Source: Eubacterium sp. (GTDB lineage Bacteria > Bacillota > Clostridia > Oscillospirales > Acutalibacteraceae). Taken from it: a DNA stretch of 18,854 bases. Below the pieces are notes generated by a model. That model made no database searches. It was given only the letters and a program-made list of their open reading frames with translations, and was not told the DNA's origin. The stretch's first letter is position 1, and every line of letters starts with the position of its first letter. Positions 1 to 7,950 of the stretch are shown piece after piece. A program made the translations under genes and the position numbers. The DNA lies in assembly GCA_029050995.1 (NCBI GenBank), contig JAIDLO010000040.1:1-18854 (forward strand), written 5' to 3'.

Positions 1-42
1 ACTCTACACCCGTAACCTCCTCGGCATCCGCACCAGTGTAAA

Positions 43-402
43 TATGCAAGCTATAATAATTGTTATTATGGAACGCCTGCTAAGGCTGCTATGGATAGGG
101 TTGAAGAGGGGAAAATCTGTTTCCTTATTATTGAATGCCAGGGTGCAAAAAAGGTTATGAAAAACTGCCCTGAAGCCGTTTCAATCTTCCTTATGCCGCC
201 AAGCATTGAAACACTTGAAAGACGCCTTAAAAAGCGTAATACAGACAGTGAAGAGCAGATTGCAAACAGATTAAGAATTGCTGAAGAGGAAATTAATTCA
301 TCCTCAGTATTCGATTATATTGTTGTAAATAACGAGCTTGAAAAAGCCGTTGATGAAATAAATGAAATTTTAAATAATGAATTAGAAAAGCGTAATGCTT
401 AA
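43..402 (+). CDS. gmk: Guanylate kinase, C-terminal part (5' end missing)
   Basis: Guanylate kinase phosphorylates GMP to GDP with ATP in the cytoplasm. The visible frame begins in the GMP-binding segment (YASYNNCYYGTP) and continues through IIECQGA, the counterpart of the usual LEI(D/E)VQGA. Next come the FLMPPS strand, the lid-type RRLKKRNTDSEEQIANRL segment and the C-terminal FDYIVVNNELEKAV motif. The P-loop half of the enzyme is absent. The same frame is closed by TAA at 13-15, and bases 1-40 do not encode the expected residues in any frame, so the homology starts at a junction near base 40. An internal ATG at 91 would give 103 residues but would omit the GMP-binding loop, so it is not a credible native start. 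The gene is followed by rpoZ, as in B. subtilis. The identification is firm; whether this copy is intact in the genome cannot be seen. Confidence 0.85.
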   Translation, partial: YASYNNCYYGTPAKAAMDRVEEGKICFLIIECQGAKKVMKNCPEAVSIFLMPPSIETLERRLKKRNTDSEEQIANRLRIAEEEINSSSVFDYIVVNNELEKAVDEINEILNNELEKRNA

Positions 403-415
403 AGGAGAAATTGTT

Positions 416-628
416 ATGTTTAATCCAGATTTAAAGAAAATGTTAAAGAATTGCAACAGCAGATACAGCCTTGTTGTAGGTACAGCAAAAAGAGCAAGAG
501 AAATCCGCGATGATGCAGTTAAAAGAGATGAGCTTCTTGATACAAAAACCGTATCTCTTGCTATTGAGGATATTATGAACGGCAAATATGTTGTTGACGA
601 GCCGGAAGAGCTCAAATCCGAGAAATGA
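416..628 (+). CDS. rpoZ: DNA-directed RNA polymerase omega subunit
   Basis: Omega is the small accessory subunit of RNA polymerase and helps fold and retain beta-prime. The 70-residue product has the family pattern: an N-terminal DLKKMLKNCNSRYSLVVGTAKRAR segment (about residues 5-28) and then TVSLAIEDIMNGKY (about 45-58). The length is normal for clostridial omega. I chose the ATG at 416 because AAAGGAG lies at 401-407 with good spacing; an in-frame ATG at 395 would add seven residues without a ribosome site. The ribosome site overlaps the end of gmk. The gene ends in an ATGA overlap with priA, so the two are probably translationally coupled. Confidence 0.93.
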   Translation: MFNPDLKKMLKNCNSRYSLVVGTAKRAREIRDDAVKRDELLDTKTVSLAIEDIMNGKYVVDEPEELKSEK

Positions 629-2853
629 TAAATCGGCTTATTGCTACGGTTGCCGTTGAAAAAACTTTCTTTAATTACGATTCAGATTATGATTATTATG
701 TTCCCGATGAGCTGAAAGGCTCTGTTTCAATCGGAACAAGAGTCAAAGTTCCTTTTGGTAAAGGAAATGTTTTAAGATACGGCATTGTGGTTAAACTATT
801 TGAAGCAATCAACAGCGGTTTAAAAGAGATATCTTCCGTTTCTTCAAAAACACCTGTTTTATCAGAAGAAATGGTTGGTCTTGCACTATGGCTTAAAGAA
901 CGCTGCTTTTGTACAACCTATGAATGTCTTAAGCTTATGCTTCCAAGAGGCATAGATCGGGTTGGGGATAAAAGCACAAGAATGGTTCGGCTTGTAATTG
1001 AGGACGAGGATGCTCTGCCGAAATTGACACCAAAGCAGAAAACAGTTGTTCATCTTTTGTTTGATGTCGGTACTGCTTCCGTAAATGAGGTTTGTGAGTT
1101 TTGTTCAGTAGGCGAGGCTGTTGTTAAAAATCTTGTCAAATACGGTGTATGCGAGATTTATGATAAGGAAATTTATCGTAATCCATACAATGTTTATGAT
1201 GAAAACGGCAGTAAAACAGATATAAACCTTTCCAAACAGCAAAAAAGTGCGTATGACACTTATGCACAGATGCTTGAAAACGGTGGCGGAACAGGGCTTT
1301 TATATGGTGTAACAGGCTCGGGCAAAACGCAGGTATATCTTAAACTCATTGATAAAGCTATATCTACGGGCAAAGATGTTATTGTTATGGTGCCTGAAAT
1401 TGCTTTAACACCGCAGATGCTTTCCATTTTCCATAAGCGATACGGAAAAGCAGTTGCTGTATTTCACAGTGGTTTATCACTTGGCGAGCGTAATGATGAA
1501 TATAAGCGTGCAGACAGAGGAGAAGCGCATATTGTTATCGGAACAAGAAGTGCCGTTTTTGCACCTTTGCACAATCTTGGTCTTATCATTATGGATGAAG
1601 AGCAGGAGCATACTTATAAAAGTGAGCGAACACCTCGTTACCACGCAAAGCAGGTTGCAAATTACAGATGTAAATACAATAAAGCATTGTTATTACTTAC
1701 CTCGGCAACACCGAGCGTAGAAAGCTATACAGCCGCTTTGCAGGGTAAATACAAATTATGCGAATTAACGGAAAGATACGGCGATGCAAAGCTTCCGCAG
1801 GTCATAACTGTTGATATGAAAACAGAGGCAAAGGATAATAAATCGCCTATTTCCAATATGCTTAAAGATTTGATTCAGCAGAATCTTGATCAGCATAAAC
1901 AATCCATATTGTTGATTAACAGACGAGGGTTTAATACCTTTATTGCCTGCAACTCCTGCGGTCATGTTATTACTTGCCCAAACTGCAGTATCAGCTTAAC
2001 CTATCACAGTAATATCAACAGGCTGATGTGTCATTATTGCGGATACTCAAAGCCGCTTGATAATATTTGCCCTGAATGCGGCGAAAATAGTGTCAGATAC
2101 AGCGGCTATGGTACGCAGAGAATTGAGGATGCATTGAAATTCCTGTTTCCCGATGCTCGCGTTCTTAGAATGGATGCAGATACAACAACAGGAAAATTCA
2201 GCCATCAAAAGCTGTTTGACGCTTTTTCCAATGGTGAATATGATATTTTAATCGGAACGCAGATGGTTGCAAAAGGGCTTGATTTCCCGAATGTAACGCT
2301 AGTTGGTGTTGTAAATGCGGATAATTCGCTTTATGATGAGAATTATACTGCACAGGAAAAATCCTTTGATTTGATAACGCAGGTTGTCGGCAGAAGCGGA
2401 CGCCGTGATGCAAGCGGTAAAGCTGTTATTCAAACAGTGAATCCGTTAAATCAGATTATCGAATATGCAGGAAATCAGGATTATAAATCGTTTTATGAAA
2501 CGGAAATTGCTCTTAGAAGAGCATTGGCTTATCCGCCTTTCTGTGATATCTATTCAGCTTTCTTTACAGGAGAAAATGAAAACACGGTTTCAATGTGTGC
2601 AAAAGCATATTTCGATACGCTTGTTGAGCTGAATAACGGCGATTACAAGGGCGAAAAGATTATTGTTTTAGGTCCGAGTCCTGCAAAAATCAGCAAGATC
2701 AGTAATAATTATCGTTACAGACTTGCAGTGAAATGTAAAAATTCAAAAACTATTCGCAGAATGTTTAACGAAATTTTGAAAAGAATCAGTAAAATGAAGG
2801 AATATAAGGATATTTCAATTTCACTTGATTTGAATCCTTATGATTTAATATAG
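625..2853 (+). CDS. priA: Primosomal protein N' (replication restart helicase PriA)
   Basis: PriA is a 3'-to-5' superfamily 2 helicase that recognises stalled forks and reloads the replicative helicase. The 742-residue protein is full length. Its N-terminal DNA-binding region covers about residues 1-200. Walker A (GVTGSGKT) is at 228-235 and the Walker B box is DEEQ at 324-327, where B. subtilis and E. coli have DEEH. Four CxxC pairs (C442 to C485) form the zinc-binding insertion. The helicase C-terminal motifs GTQMVAKGLDFPNV and TQVVGRSGRR follow. The start ATG overlaps the rpoZ stop codon. In B. subtilis coaBC lies between rpoZ and priA; it is absent here. No sign of a frameshift. Confidence 0.96.
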   Translation: MINRLIATVAVEKTFFNYDSDYDYYVPDELKGSVSIGTRVKVPFGKGNVLRYGIVVKLFEAINSGLKEISSVSSKTPVLSEEMVGLALWLKERCFCTTYECLKLMLPRGIDRVGDKSTRMVRLVIEDEDALPKLTPKQKTVVHLLFDVGTASVNEVCEFCSVGEAVVKNLVKYGVCEIYDKEIYRNPYNVYDENGSKTDINLSKQQKSAYDTYAQMLENGGGTGLLYGVTGSGKTQVYLKLIDKAISTGKDVIVMVPEIALTPQMLSIFHKRYGKAVAVFHSGLSLGERNDEYKRADRGEAHIVIGTRSAVFAPLHNLGLIIMDEEQEHTYKSERTPRYHAKQVANYRCKYNKALLLLTSATPSVESYTAALQGKYKLCELTERYGDAKLPQVITVDMKTEAKDNKSPISNMLKDLIQQNLDQHKQSILLINRRGFNTFIACNSCGHVITCPNCSISLTYHSNINRLMCHYCGYSKPLDNICPECGENSVRYSGYGTQRIEDALKFLFPDARVLRMDADTTTGKFSHQKLFDAFSNGEYDILIGTQMVAKGLDFPNVTLVGVVNADNSLYDENYTAQEKSFDLITQVVGRSGRRDASGKAVIQTVNPLNQIIEYAGNQDYKSFYETEIALRRALAYPPFCDIYSAFFTGENENTVSMCAKAYFDTLVELNNGDYKGEKIIVLGPSPAKISKISNNYRYRLAVKCKNSKTIRRMFNEILKRISKMKEYKDISISLDLNPYDLI

Positions 2854-2863
2854 GAGAATATAA

Positions 2864-3319
2864 ATGGCATTAAGAAATGTAGTTAAAGTAGGAGATCCTA
2901 TTTTGAATAAAAAAAGCCGTATCATTGAAAAATTTGATGAAAAGCTTTCAACTTTAATTGATGATATGTTTGAAACAATGTACAAGGAAAACGGCGTTGG
3001 TCTTGCAGCAGTTCAGGTTGGAATGTTAAAAAGAGTAGTTGTTATTGATGTTGGTGACGGCCCTATGGAGCTTGTTAATCCGGAAATAACACTTCAAGAG
3101 GGAGAACAGAGAGAGCAGGAAGGCTGCCTTTCTCTTCCCGGAAAATGCGGTACAACAGTCCGCCCTATGAAGGTACAGGTTAAAGCTCAGAACAGGGAGG
3201 GCAAATGGCAGGTGTTTACAGGCGAAGGTCTTAAAGCAAGAGCTTTTTGCCATGAGATAGACCATTTGGACGGCATTTTATTCACATCAAAAGTTATTGA
3301 CGGAGTTGTTGAGGGTTAA
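2864..3319 (+). CDS. def: Peptide deformylase
   Basis: Peptide deformylase removes the formyl group from the N-terminal methionine of new proteins, using a bound metal (normally Fe2+). All three family motifs are present: GVGLAAVQ at residues 44-51 (the usual proline before Q is valine here), EGCLS at 86-90 with the metal-binding cysteine C88, and HEIDH at 130-134 with the two histidine ligands and catalytic E131. The residue before HEIDH is cysteine rather than the common glutamine. The 151-residue length is typical of the shorter deformylases. AGGAG lies seven bases before the ATG. The stop codon shares one base with the fmt start, and the two enzymes act at opposite ends of the same formylation cycle. 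Confidence 0.95.
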   Translation: MALRNVVKVGDPILNKKSRIIEKFDEKLSTLIDDMFETMYKENGVGLAAVQVGMLKRVVVIDVGDGPMELVNPEITLQEGEQREQEGCLSLPGKCGTTVRPMKVQVKAQNREGKWQVFTGEGLKARAFCHEIDHLDGILFTSKVIDGVVEG

Positions 3320-4251
3320 TGAATATTGTTTTTATGGGCACTCCTGATTTTGCAGTGCCGTGTCTTGAAAAGCTTATTAAAAGTGAAGAATGCAATATTT
3401 CAGCTGTTTTTACACAGCCCGATAAAAAGGTTGGCAGAAAGCAGATTTTGACACCGCCGCCTGTTAAGGCTCTGGCAGTCGAGCATAATATTCCTGTTTA
3501 TCAGCCTGCTACTTTAAAAAATGAAGAAGCATTTGAAACAATTAAGGAATTAAATCCCGATTTAATGGTTGTTGTTGCTTACGGCAAAATCTTGCCAAAG
3601 AATATTCTTGACTATCCAAAGTATGGCTGTATTAATGTGCACGCTTCTCTTTTGCCGAAATATCGTGGTGCTGCCCCGATTCAATGGGCAGTGCTGAATG
3701 GCGATGAGAAAACAGGCGTATGCGTTCAGCAAATGGATATCGGAATTGACACCGGAGATATATTGTTTACCGAAGAAACGGAAATTGGTATCAATGAAAC
3801 CTCAGAAGAATTGTTTGACCGACTTTCGCTTATCGGCGCAGATGCGCTTATGAAAACGATTGATTTAATTGAAAGCGGAAAAACAAATCCCGTTCCTCAG
3901 CCTGAGGGAGATTTCGGCTATGCTTCTATGATTGATAAATCCATGAGCAATATAGATTGGAATAAATCAGCCTTTGAAATTCATAATCAGATCAGAGGGC
4001 TTCAGACCTGGCCTTGTGCCTCAACTGTTATAAATGGAAAAAATGTAAAAATTCACAAATCCGTTTTAAGCAATGAAAAAGGTAGTGAAGCAGGAAAAAT
4101 TGTTCATAATAAAAATGTAATCACTGTTTCCTGCGGAGACGGAAAATGCATTGATATTCTTGAATTACAGCCGGACGGCAAAAAAAGAATGGACGCTAAA
4201 TCTTTCTTAGCAGGAAATAAAATTGAAATCGGACAATTCATAGGAGAATGA
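3319..4251 (+). CDS. fmt: Methionyl-tRNA formyltransferase
   Basis: Fmt transfers a formyl group from 10-formyl-tetrahydrofolate to Met-tRNAfMet for translation initiation. The 310-residue protein starts with the Rossmann-type strand MNIVFMGTPDFAVP. It carries the signature N106-V-H108-A-S followed by LLPKYRGAAPIQ, and the catalytic Asp is in the GIDTGDI segment (D144). The C-terminal tRNA-binding domain begins near residue 205 with the usual INWxxSA-type sequence (here IDWNKSAFEIHNQIRGLQTWP). Length is normal. The ATG overlaps the def stop codon (TAATG). The next gene begins one base after the fmt stop. Confidence 0.95.
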   Translation: MNIVFMGTPDFAVPCLEKLIKSEECNISAVFTQPDKKVGRKQILTPPPVKALAVEHNIPVYQPATLKNEEAFETIKELNPDLMVVVAYGKILPKNILDYPKYGCINVHASLLPKYRGAAPIQWAVLNGDEKTGVCVQQMDIGIDTGDILFTEETEIGINETSEELFDRLSLIGADALMKTIDLIESGKTNPVPQPEGDFGYASMIDKSMSNIDWNKSAFEIHNQIRGLQTWPCASTVINGKNVKIHKSVLSNEKGSEAGKIVHNKNVITVSCGDGKCIDILELQPDGKKRMDAKSFLAGNKIEIGQFIGE

Positions 4252-4252
4252 T

Positions 4253-4942
4253 ATGGGCATATATTTTGCATATTATCTTACCGGTATTATAATGGTTCCT
4301 GTGCTTATTTTTGCGTTGATCTGCCAATCTAAAGTCAGGTCAAGCTTCAATAAATACAGCCAAATCAGAAATTCAAGAGGCTTAACAGGTGCGGAAGCGG
4401 CTTACAGACTTTTACAGCTTAACGGAATTACCGATGTTAAAATCAGACAAATTCCAGGCAGCTTAACAGATCATTATAACCCGAAAACGAAGGAAATCTG
4501 CCTTTCAGAGGATGTTTTCGGTTCACAGAGCATTGCGGCTGTCGGTATTGCCTGTCACGAAGCAGGTCATGCCTGTCAGCACGCGCAAAACTATTTTCCG
4601 CTTACGATTCGTAATAAGGTAATTCCCTTGACGAATATCGGCTCAACAGCCGGAATTCCGCTTGCGCTGCTTGGTATGTTCTTTGCCTTTGAACCGCTTA
4701 TCTATATCGGCATAGCCCTTTATGGTGCTGTTGCATTGTTTCAGCTGATAACGCTTCCTGTTGAATTCAATGCTTCGGCAAGAGCATTAAGAACGATTCA
4801 GGACAATGGATTTTTAATTTCAGAAGAATATACGGGAGCAAAGAAGGTATTGACTGCTGCTGCATTAACCTATGTTGCCGCACTTGCTTCAGCTCTTGCA
4901 ACCTTATTAAGATTATTAATTTTAGCGAATAGAAGACGATAA
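4253..4942 (+). CDS. Membrane zinc metallopeptidase, YugP type
   Basis: This 229-residue protein fits the YugP family of putative neutral zinc metallopeptidases (Pfam Zn_peptidase_2). A membrane helix covers about residues 5-27. A soluble part with the RGLTGAEAAYRLL segment follows, and the zinc motif HEAGH lies at 102-106. Two further hydrophobic stretches lie about 126-168 and the LPVEFNASARAL segment follows, which probably supplies a further active-site residue. The C-terminus is hydrophobic with a basic end. The substrate is not known for this family, though the enzyme should act at or in the membrane. In B. subtilis yugP lies elsewhere, so its place between fmt and rsmB is a difference from the Bacillus layout. 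Its stop codon overlaps the rsmB start (TAATG). Confidence 0.88.
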   Translation: MGIYFAYYLTGIIMVPVLIFALICQSKVRSSFNKYSQIRNSRGLTGAEAAYRLLQLNGITDVKIRQIPGSLTDHYNPKTKEICLSEDVFGSQSIAAVGIACHEAGHACQHAQNYFPLTIRNKVIPLTNIGSTAGIPLALLGMFFAFEPLIYIGIALYGAVALFQLITLPVEFNASARALRTIQDNGFLISEEYTGAKKVLTAAALTYVAALASALATLLRLLILANRRR

Positions 4943-6177
4943 TGAAGAATTCAAGACAGATTGCTTCTGAAACGCTGTATAAAATCTTTTATGATGATGC
5001 GTACTCCAATATTGCGATAGACAGTGCACTGTCCGAGATTAAAGACGGAAAATCATTTATAACAAGACTTGTTTACGGCGTTGTTGAAAGAAAAATTACA
5101 ATAGACAGCATTATTTCAAAGTATTGTGATAAACCAAAGCCAAAGGTTCTTATATTGTTAAGAATGGGCGTTTATCAGCTGTATTTTATGGACAAAGTTC
5201 CGTCAAATGCAGCAATCAACGAAAGTGTTGAGCTTGCGAATCACAATGGCTTGTCCTATTATTCTAAGCTGATTAATGCTGTTTTACATAAAGTAGATAA
5301 TAATAGAATAGATTTAGATGCAATAGAGGATATGAGTATAAAATATTCTGTTCCGCAGCATCTTATAAATATGTGGTATAAGGCATATGGCAAGGATAAT
5401 GTTGATGCCTTTTTGCCTTGCCTAAATGAAAGCGCTCCTGTGTTTGCTGTTCCGAATACAACCTTGGTGGATACGGATGAGCTTTTGTATGAGCTGAATT
5501 GTGATGGTATAGAGGGAGAGGTTTATAACGATTTGGTTGTTATAACATCTTCTTTTGATTTGAAAAAATGCCGTGCATTTCAGAATGGATTGTTCCATAT
5601 CGAAGATTTGTCTTGTTATAATGCTGTTAAAGCACTTGGATGTCAAGAGAATGATATTGTTTTCGATATTTGTTCCGCACCCGGAGGAAAAGCATTTACG
5701 GCTGCTTCACTTATGAATAATCAAGGAAAAATCTATGCCTTTGATATTTATGAGCATAGGGTAAAGCTGATTAAAGAGGGCGCTGAAAGATTGGGCTTGT
5801 CCTCGATTACTGCTGAGGTAAATAACGGTACAGAGTTTAATTCCGATTTACCGCTTGCAGATAAAATTATATGTGATGTTCCGTGCAGCGGTTTTGGAAT
5901 TATACGAAGAAAGCCCGAAATCAGATATAAAGATTTAGATAGTATTAAAGATTTGCCTGCTTTGCAGTATGAGATTCTGCATACATCATCAAAATATCTG
6001 AAGCAAGGCGGCAGGCTTCTTTATTCAACCTGTACGCTGAATAAACGCGAAAATGAAAAGATTGTTGAAAAGTTTATTTCGGAAAATTCTGATTTTTCTG
6101 TTTTGAAAAGTGTTACAACTTTTCCGTCTGAAAACGGCGGAGACGGATTTTTTTACTCAATCATTGAGAGGAACTAA
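4942..6177 (+). CDS. rsmB: 16S rRNA (cytosine-967-C5)-methyltransferase RsmB
   Basis: RsmB uses S-adenosylmethionine to methylate C967 (E. coli numbering) of 16S rRNA. The 411-residue protein has an N-terminal NusB-like RNA-binding helical domain (about 1-130, including LRMGVYQLYFMDKVPSNAA) and a C-terminal Rossmann methyltransferase domain. The SAM motif is CSAPGGK at 244-250. The two cysteines of the m5C mechanism are C315 (DVPCSG) and C364 (YSTCT), the latter being the expected nucleophile. It is slightly shorter than the E. coli enzyme. It starts on the stop codon of the peptidase gene, and rlmN begins on the base after its own stop, as in B. subtilis where the two are also adjacent. Confidence 0.94.
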   Translation: MKNSRQIASETLYKIFYDDAYSNIAIDSALSEIKDGKSFITRLVYGVVERKITIDSIISKYCDKPKPKVLILLRMGVYQLYFMDKVPSNAAINESVELANHNGLSYYSKLINAVLHKVDNNRIDLDAIEDMSIKYSVPQHLINMWYKAYGKDNVDAFLPCLNESAPVFAVPNTTLVDTDELLYELNCDGIEGEVYNDLVVITSSFDLKKCRAFQNGLFHIEDLSCYNAVKALGCQENDIVFDICSAPGGKAFTAASLMNNQGKIYAFDIYEHRVKLIKEGAERLGLSSITAEVNNGTEFNSDLPLADKIICDVPCSGFGIIRRKPEIRYKDLDSIKDLPALQYEILHTSSKYLKQGGRLLYSTCTLNKRENEKIVEKFISENSDFSVLKSVTTFPSENGGDGFFYSIIERN

Positions 6178-7212
6178 ATGAAAAAGGATATTAAATCATT
6201 AAGCTTTGAAGAATTGAATCTTGAAATAACTGCTCTTGGTTTGCCGAAGTTCAGAGCAAAGCAAATTTTTGAGTGGCTTCATAAATACGGCGCCCATTCC
6301 TTTGATGAAATGACGAATATATCAAAGGATTTAAGGCTGAAGCTTTCAGATATCTATTTTATTTCCAATTGCCAAATTGAGCAGAAATATGTATCTAAAA
6401 TGGATGATACAGTTAAATATCTTTTCAGATTGTATGACGGCGAATATGTAGAGTCCGTTATTATGAAATATAAATATGGCTACACAATCTGCGTTTCAAG
6501 CCAGGTTGGTTGCAAAATGGGATGTACCTTTTGTGCTTCAACCTTAGCAGGTTTTAAAAGAAACCTTGAAGCAGGGGAAATAGAAAGCCAGCTTCATTCT
6601 GCACAGAATGACCTTGATATTCGTATTTCAAATATTGTTTTAATGGGTATCGGCGAACCGCTTGATAATTATGATAATGTTATTAAATTTCTTTATAATG
6701 TCAATAACGAAAACGGGCTGAATATTTCTATGCGGAATATAACGCTGTCAACCTGTGGTATTGTTCCGAAAATATACGACTTGATGAATGAAGAGCTTCC
6801 GATTACATTAACCATTTCGCTTCATGCACCCAATGATGTAATCAGAAGCAGAACAATGCCTGTGAATAACAAATGGGGCATTGATGAGGTTATTAAAGCC
6901 TGCAAGGATTATATCAAGAAAACGAACAGGCGGGTTTCATTTGAATATACGCTTATCAATAATGTAAACGATACATATGAATGTGCAAAAGAATTGTCTG
7001 ACAGGCTTCATGGCATGCTTTGCCATATTAATTTAATCCCTGTTAATGATGTTGCTGAACGCGGAAATGTAAAAAGCAGTGAACAAATTATGCATAGATT
7101 TTCAGATGTATTGAAAAATAATGGAATTAATGCTACAATAAGAAGAACACTCGGAAGTGATATAAATGCTTCCTGTGGTCAGTTAAGAAGAAAAAGAAAT
7201 GAGGTGAAGTAA
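6178..7212 (+). CDS. rlmN: Dual-specificity 23S rRNA/tRNA adenine-C2 methyltransferase RlmN
   Basis: RlmN is a radical-SAM enzyme that methylates C2 of A2503 in 23S rRNA and A37 in a set of tRNAs. The 344-residue protein has the 4Fe-4S motif C112-xxx-C116-xx-C119 (GCKMGCTFC) and the following GFKRNLEAGEI segment. It also has the GIGEPLDNYDNV SAM-binding region and the conserved C-terminal cysteine C333 (ASCGQL), which carries the methyl intermediate. The start at 6178 has GAGGAAC just upstream and no gap to rsmB. All catalytic residues are present and the length is normal. Confidence 0.95.
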   Translation: MKKDIKSLSFEELNLEITALGLPKFRAKQIFEWLHKYGAHSFDEMTNISKDLRLKLSDIYFISNCQIEQKYVSKMDDTVKYLFRLYDGEYVESVIMKYKYGYTICVSSQVGCKMGCTFCASTLAGFKRNLEAGEIESQLHSAQNDLDIRISNIVLMGIGEPLDNYDNVIKFLYNVNNENGLNISMRNITLSTCGIVPKIYDLMNEELPITLTISLHAPNDVIRSRTMPVNNKWGIDEVIKACKDYIKKTNRRVSFEYTLINNVNDTYECAKELSDRLHGMLCHINLIPVNDVAERGNVKSSEQIMHRFSDVLKNNGINATIRRTLGSDINASCGQLRRKRNEVK

Positions 7213-7938
7213 TTGAAAATTGTTGCTAAAACAGATAAAGGCATTGTAAGGTCTTCAAATCAGGATGCATATGCAGTTGGAGAATTTCCGGATGAAGTAG
7301 CATGGGCTATTGTTTGTGACGGTATGGGCGGTCACGCAGGCGGAAATATTGCTTCAGCACTTGCTGTTAAGGTTATAAGCGATAAAATCAATGCTTCATA
7401 CAGAGAAAATATGAGGGATTCCTCTATCAGAAATATGCTGGATTCCGCATTAACAGCTGCCAATATGGAAGTTTATGATATGGCAGAGGCTGATCCAGAA
7501 TTAAGAGGAATGGGAACTACTGTTGTTTGTGCAATCGTTAAAAACGGTTACGCTTTTATTGCACATGCAGGGGACAGCCGTGCTTACATTTATGATGGCG
7601 AGCTCAGGCAGATTACGACTGACCATAGTTATGTTCAGACCTTAGTTGATATCGGAAAGATAACAAAAGAAGAGGCTGAGCATCATCCGAATAAAAATAA
7701 GATTACCAGAGCTATAGGTGCCGAAAAAATGATTGATATTGATTTTGACGAAGTTGAGCTCAATGATGAAGATGTATTGATTCTTTGTACGGATGGACTT
7801 TCAAATTATGTTTCAAGCGATGAAATGATAAATGAAGTTCAGGATGGTAAATATTACGCATTCGCAGACAGACTTGTTAAAAAAGCAAACCATAACGGCG
7901 GCGGAGATAATGTAACTGTTGTCGCTATTGCGAAATAA
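7213..7938 (+). CDS. prpC: PP2C-type protein serine/threonine phosphatase (PrpC/Stp)
   Basis: This 241-residue cytoplasmic phosphatase of the PPM family removes phosphate from the partner kinase PrkC and its substrates, with two Mn2+/Mg2+ ions. Visible motifs are NQD at 16-18, the metal-binding D36 in CDGMGGH, AHAGDSRAY near 118-125, the TDHSYVQTLVD segment, D194 in CTDGLS and D232 in GGGDNVTVV. I take the TTG at 7213 as the start because GAGGTG lies seven bases upstream and the encoded KIVAKTDKGIVR is the normal N-terminus of the family. The gene is next to the kinase gene, as in almost all Firmicutes. Confidence 0.94.
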   Translation: MKIVAKTDKGIVRSSNQDAYAVGEFPDEVAWAIVCDGMGGHAGGNIASALAVKVISDKINASYRENMRDSSIRNMLDSALTAANMEVYDMAEADPELRGMGTTVVCAIVKNGYAFIAHAGDSRAYIYDGELRQITTDHSYVQTLVDIGKITKEEAEHHPNKNKITRAIGAEKMIDIDFDEVELNDEDVLILCTDGLSNYVSSDEMINEVQDGKYYAFADRLVKKANHNGGGDNVTVVAIAK

Positions 7939-7950
7939 TCGGGAGTACTT

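Noticed and set aside
1..40. Minus-strand reading of bases 40-1 gives an open protein-like frame (TGADAEEVTGVE), slightly like the GEVHGVD part of guanylate kinase, suggesting a fold-back of gmk.
   Set aside because: It lacks the arginines of the gmk TTRxPR motif and its G+C content is unlike the gmk fragment, so an inverted piece of gmk is not supported.
1585..1610. PriA has DEEQ instead of DEEH in the Walker B box.
   Set aside because: The acidic residues needed for ATP hydrolysis are kept, and I recall Gln at this place in other clostridial PriA proteins, so it is unlikely to be a defect.
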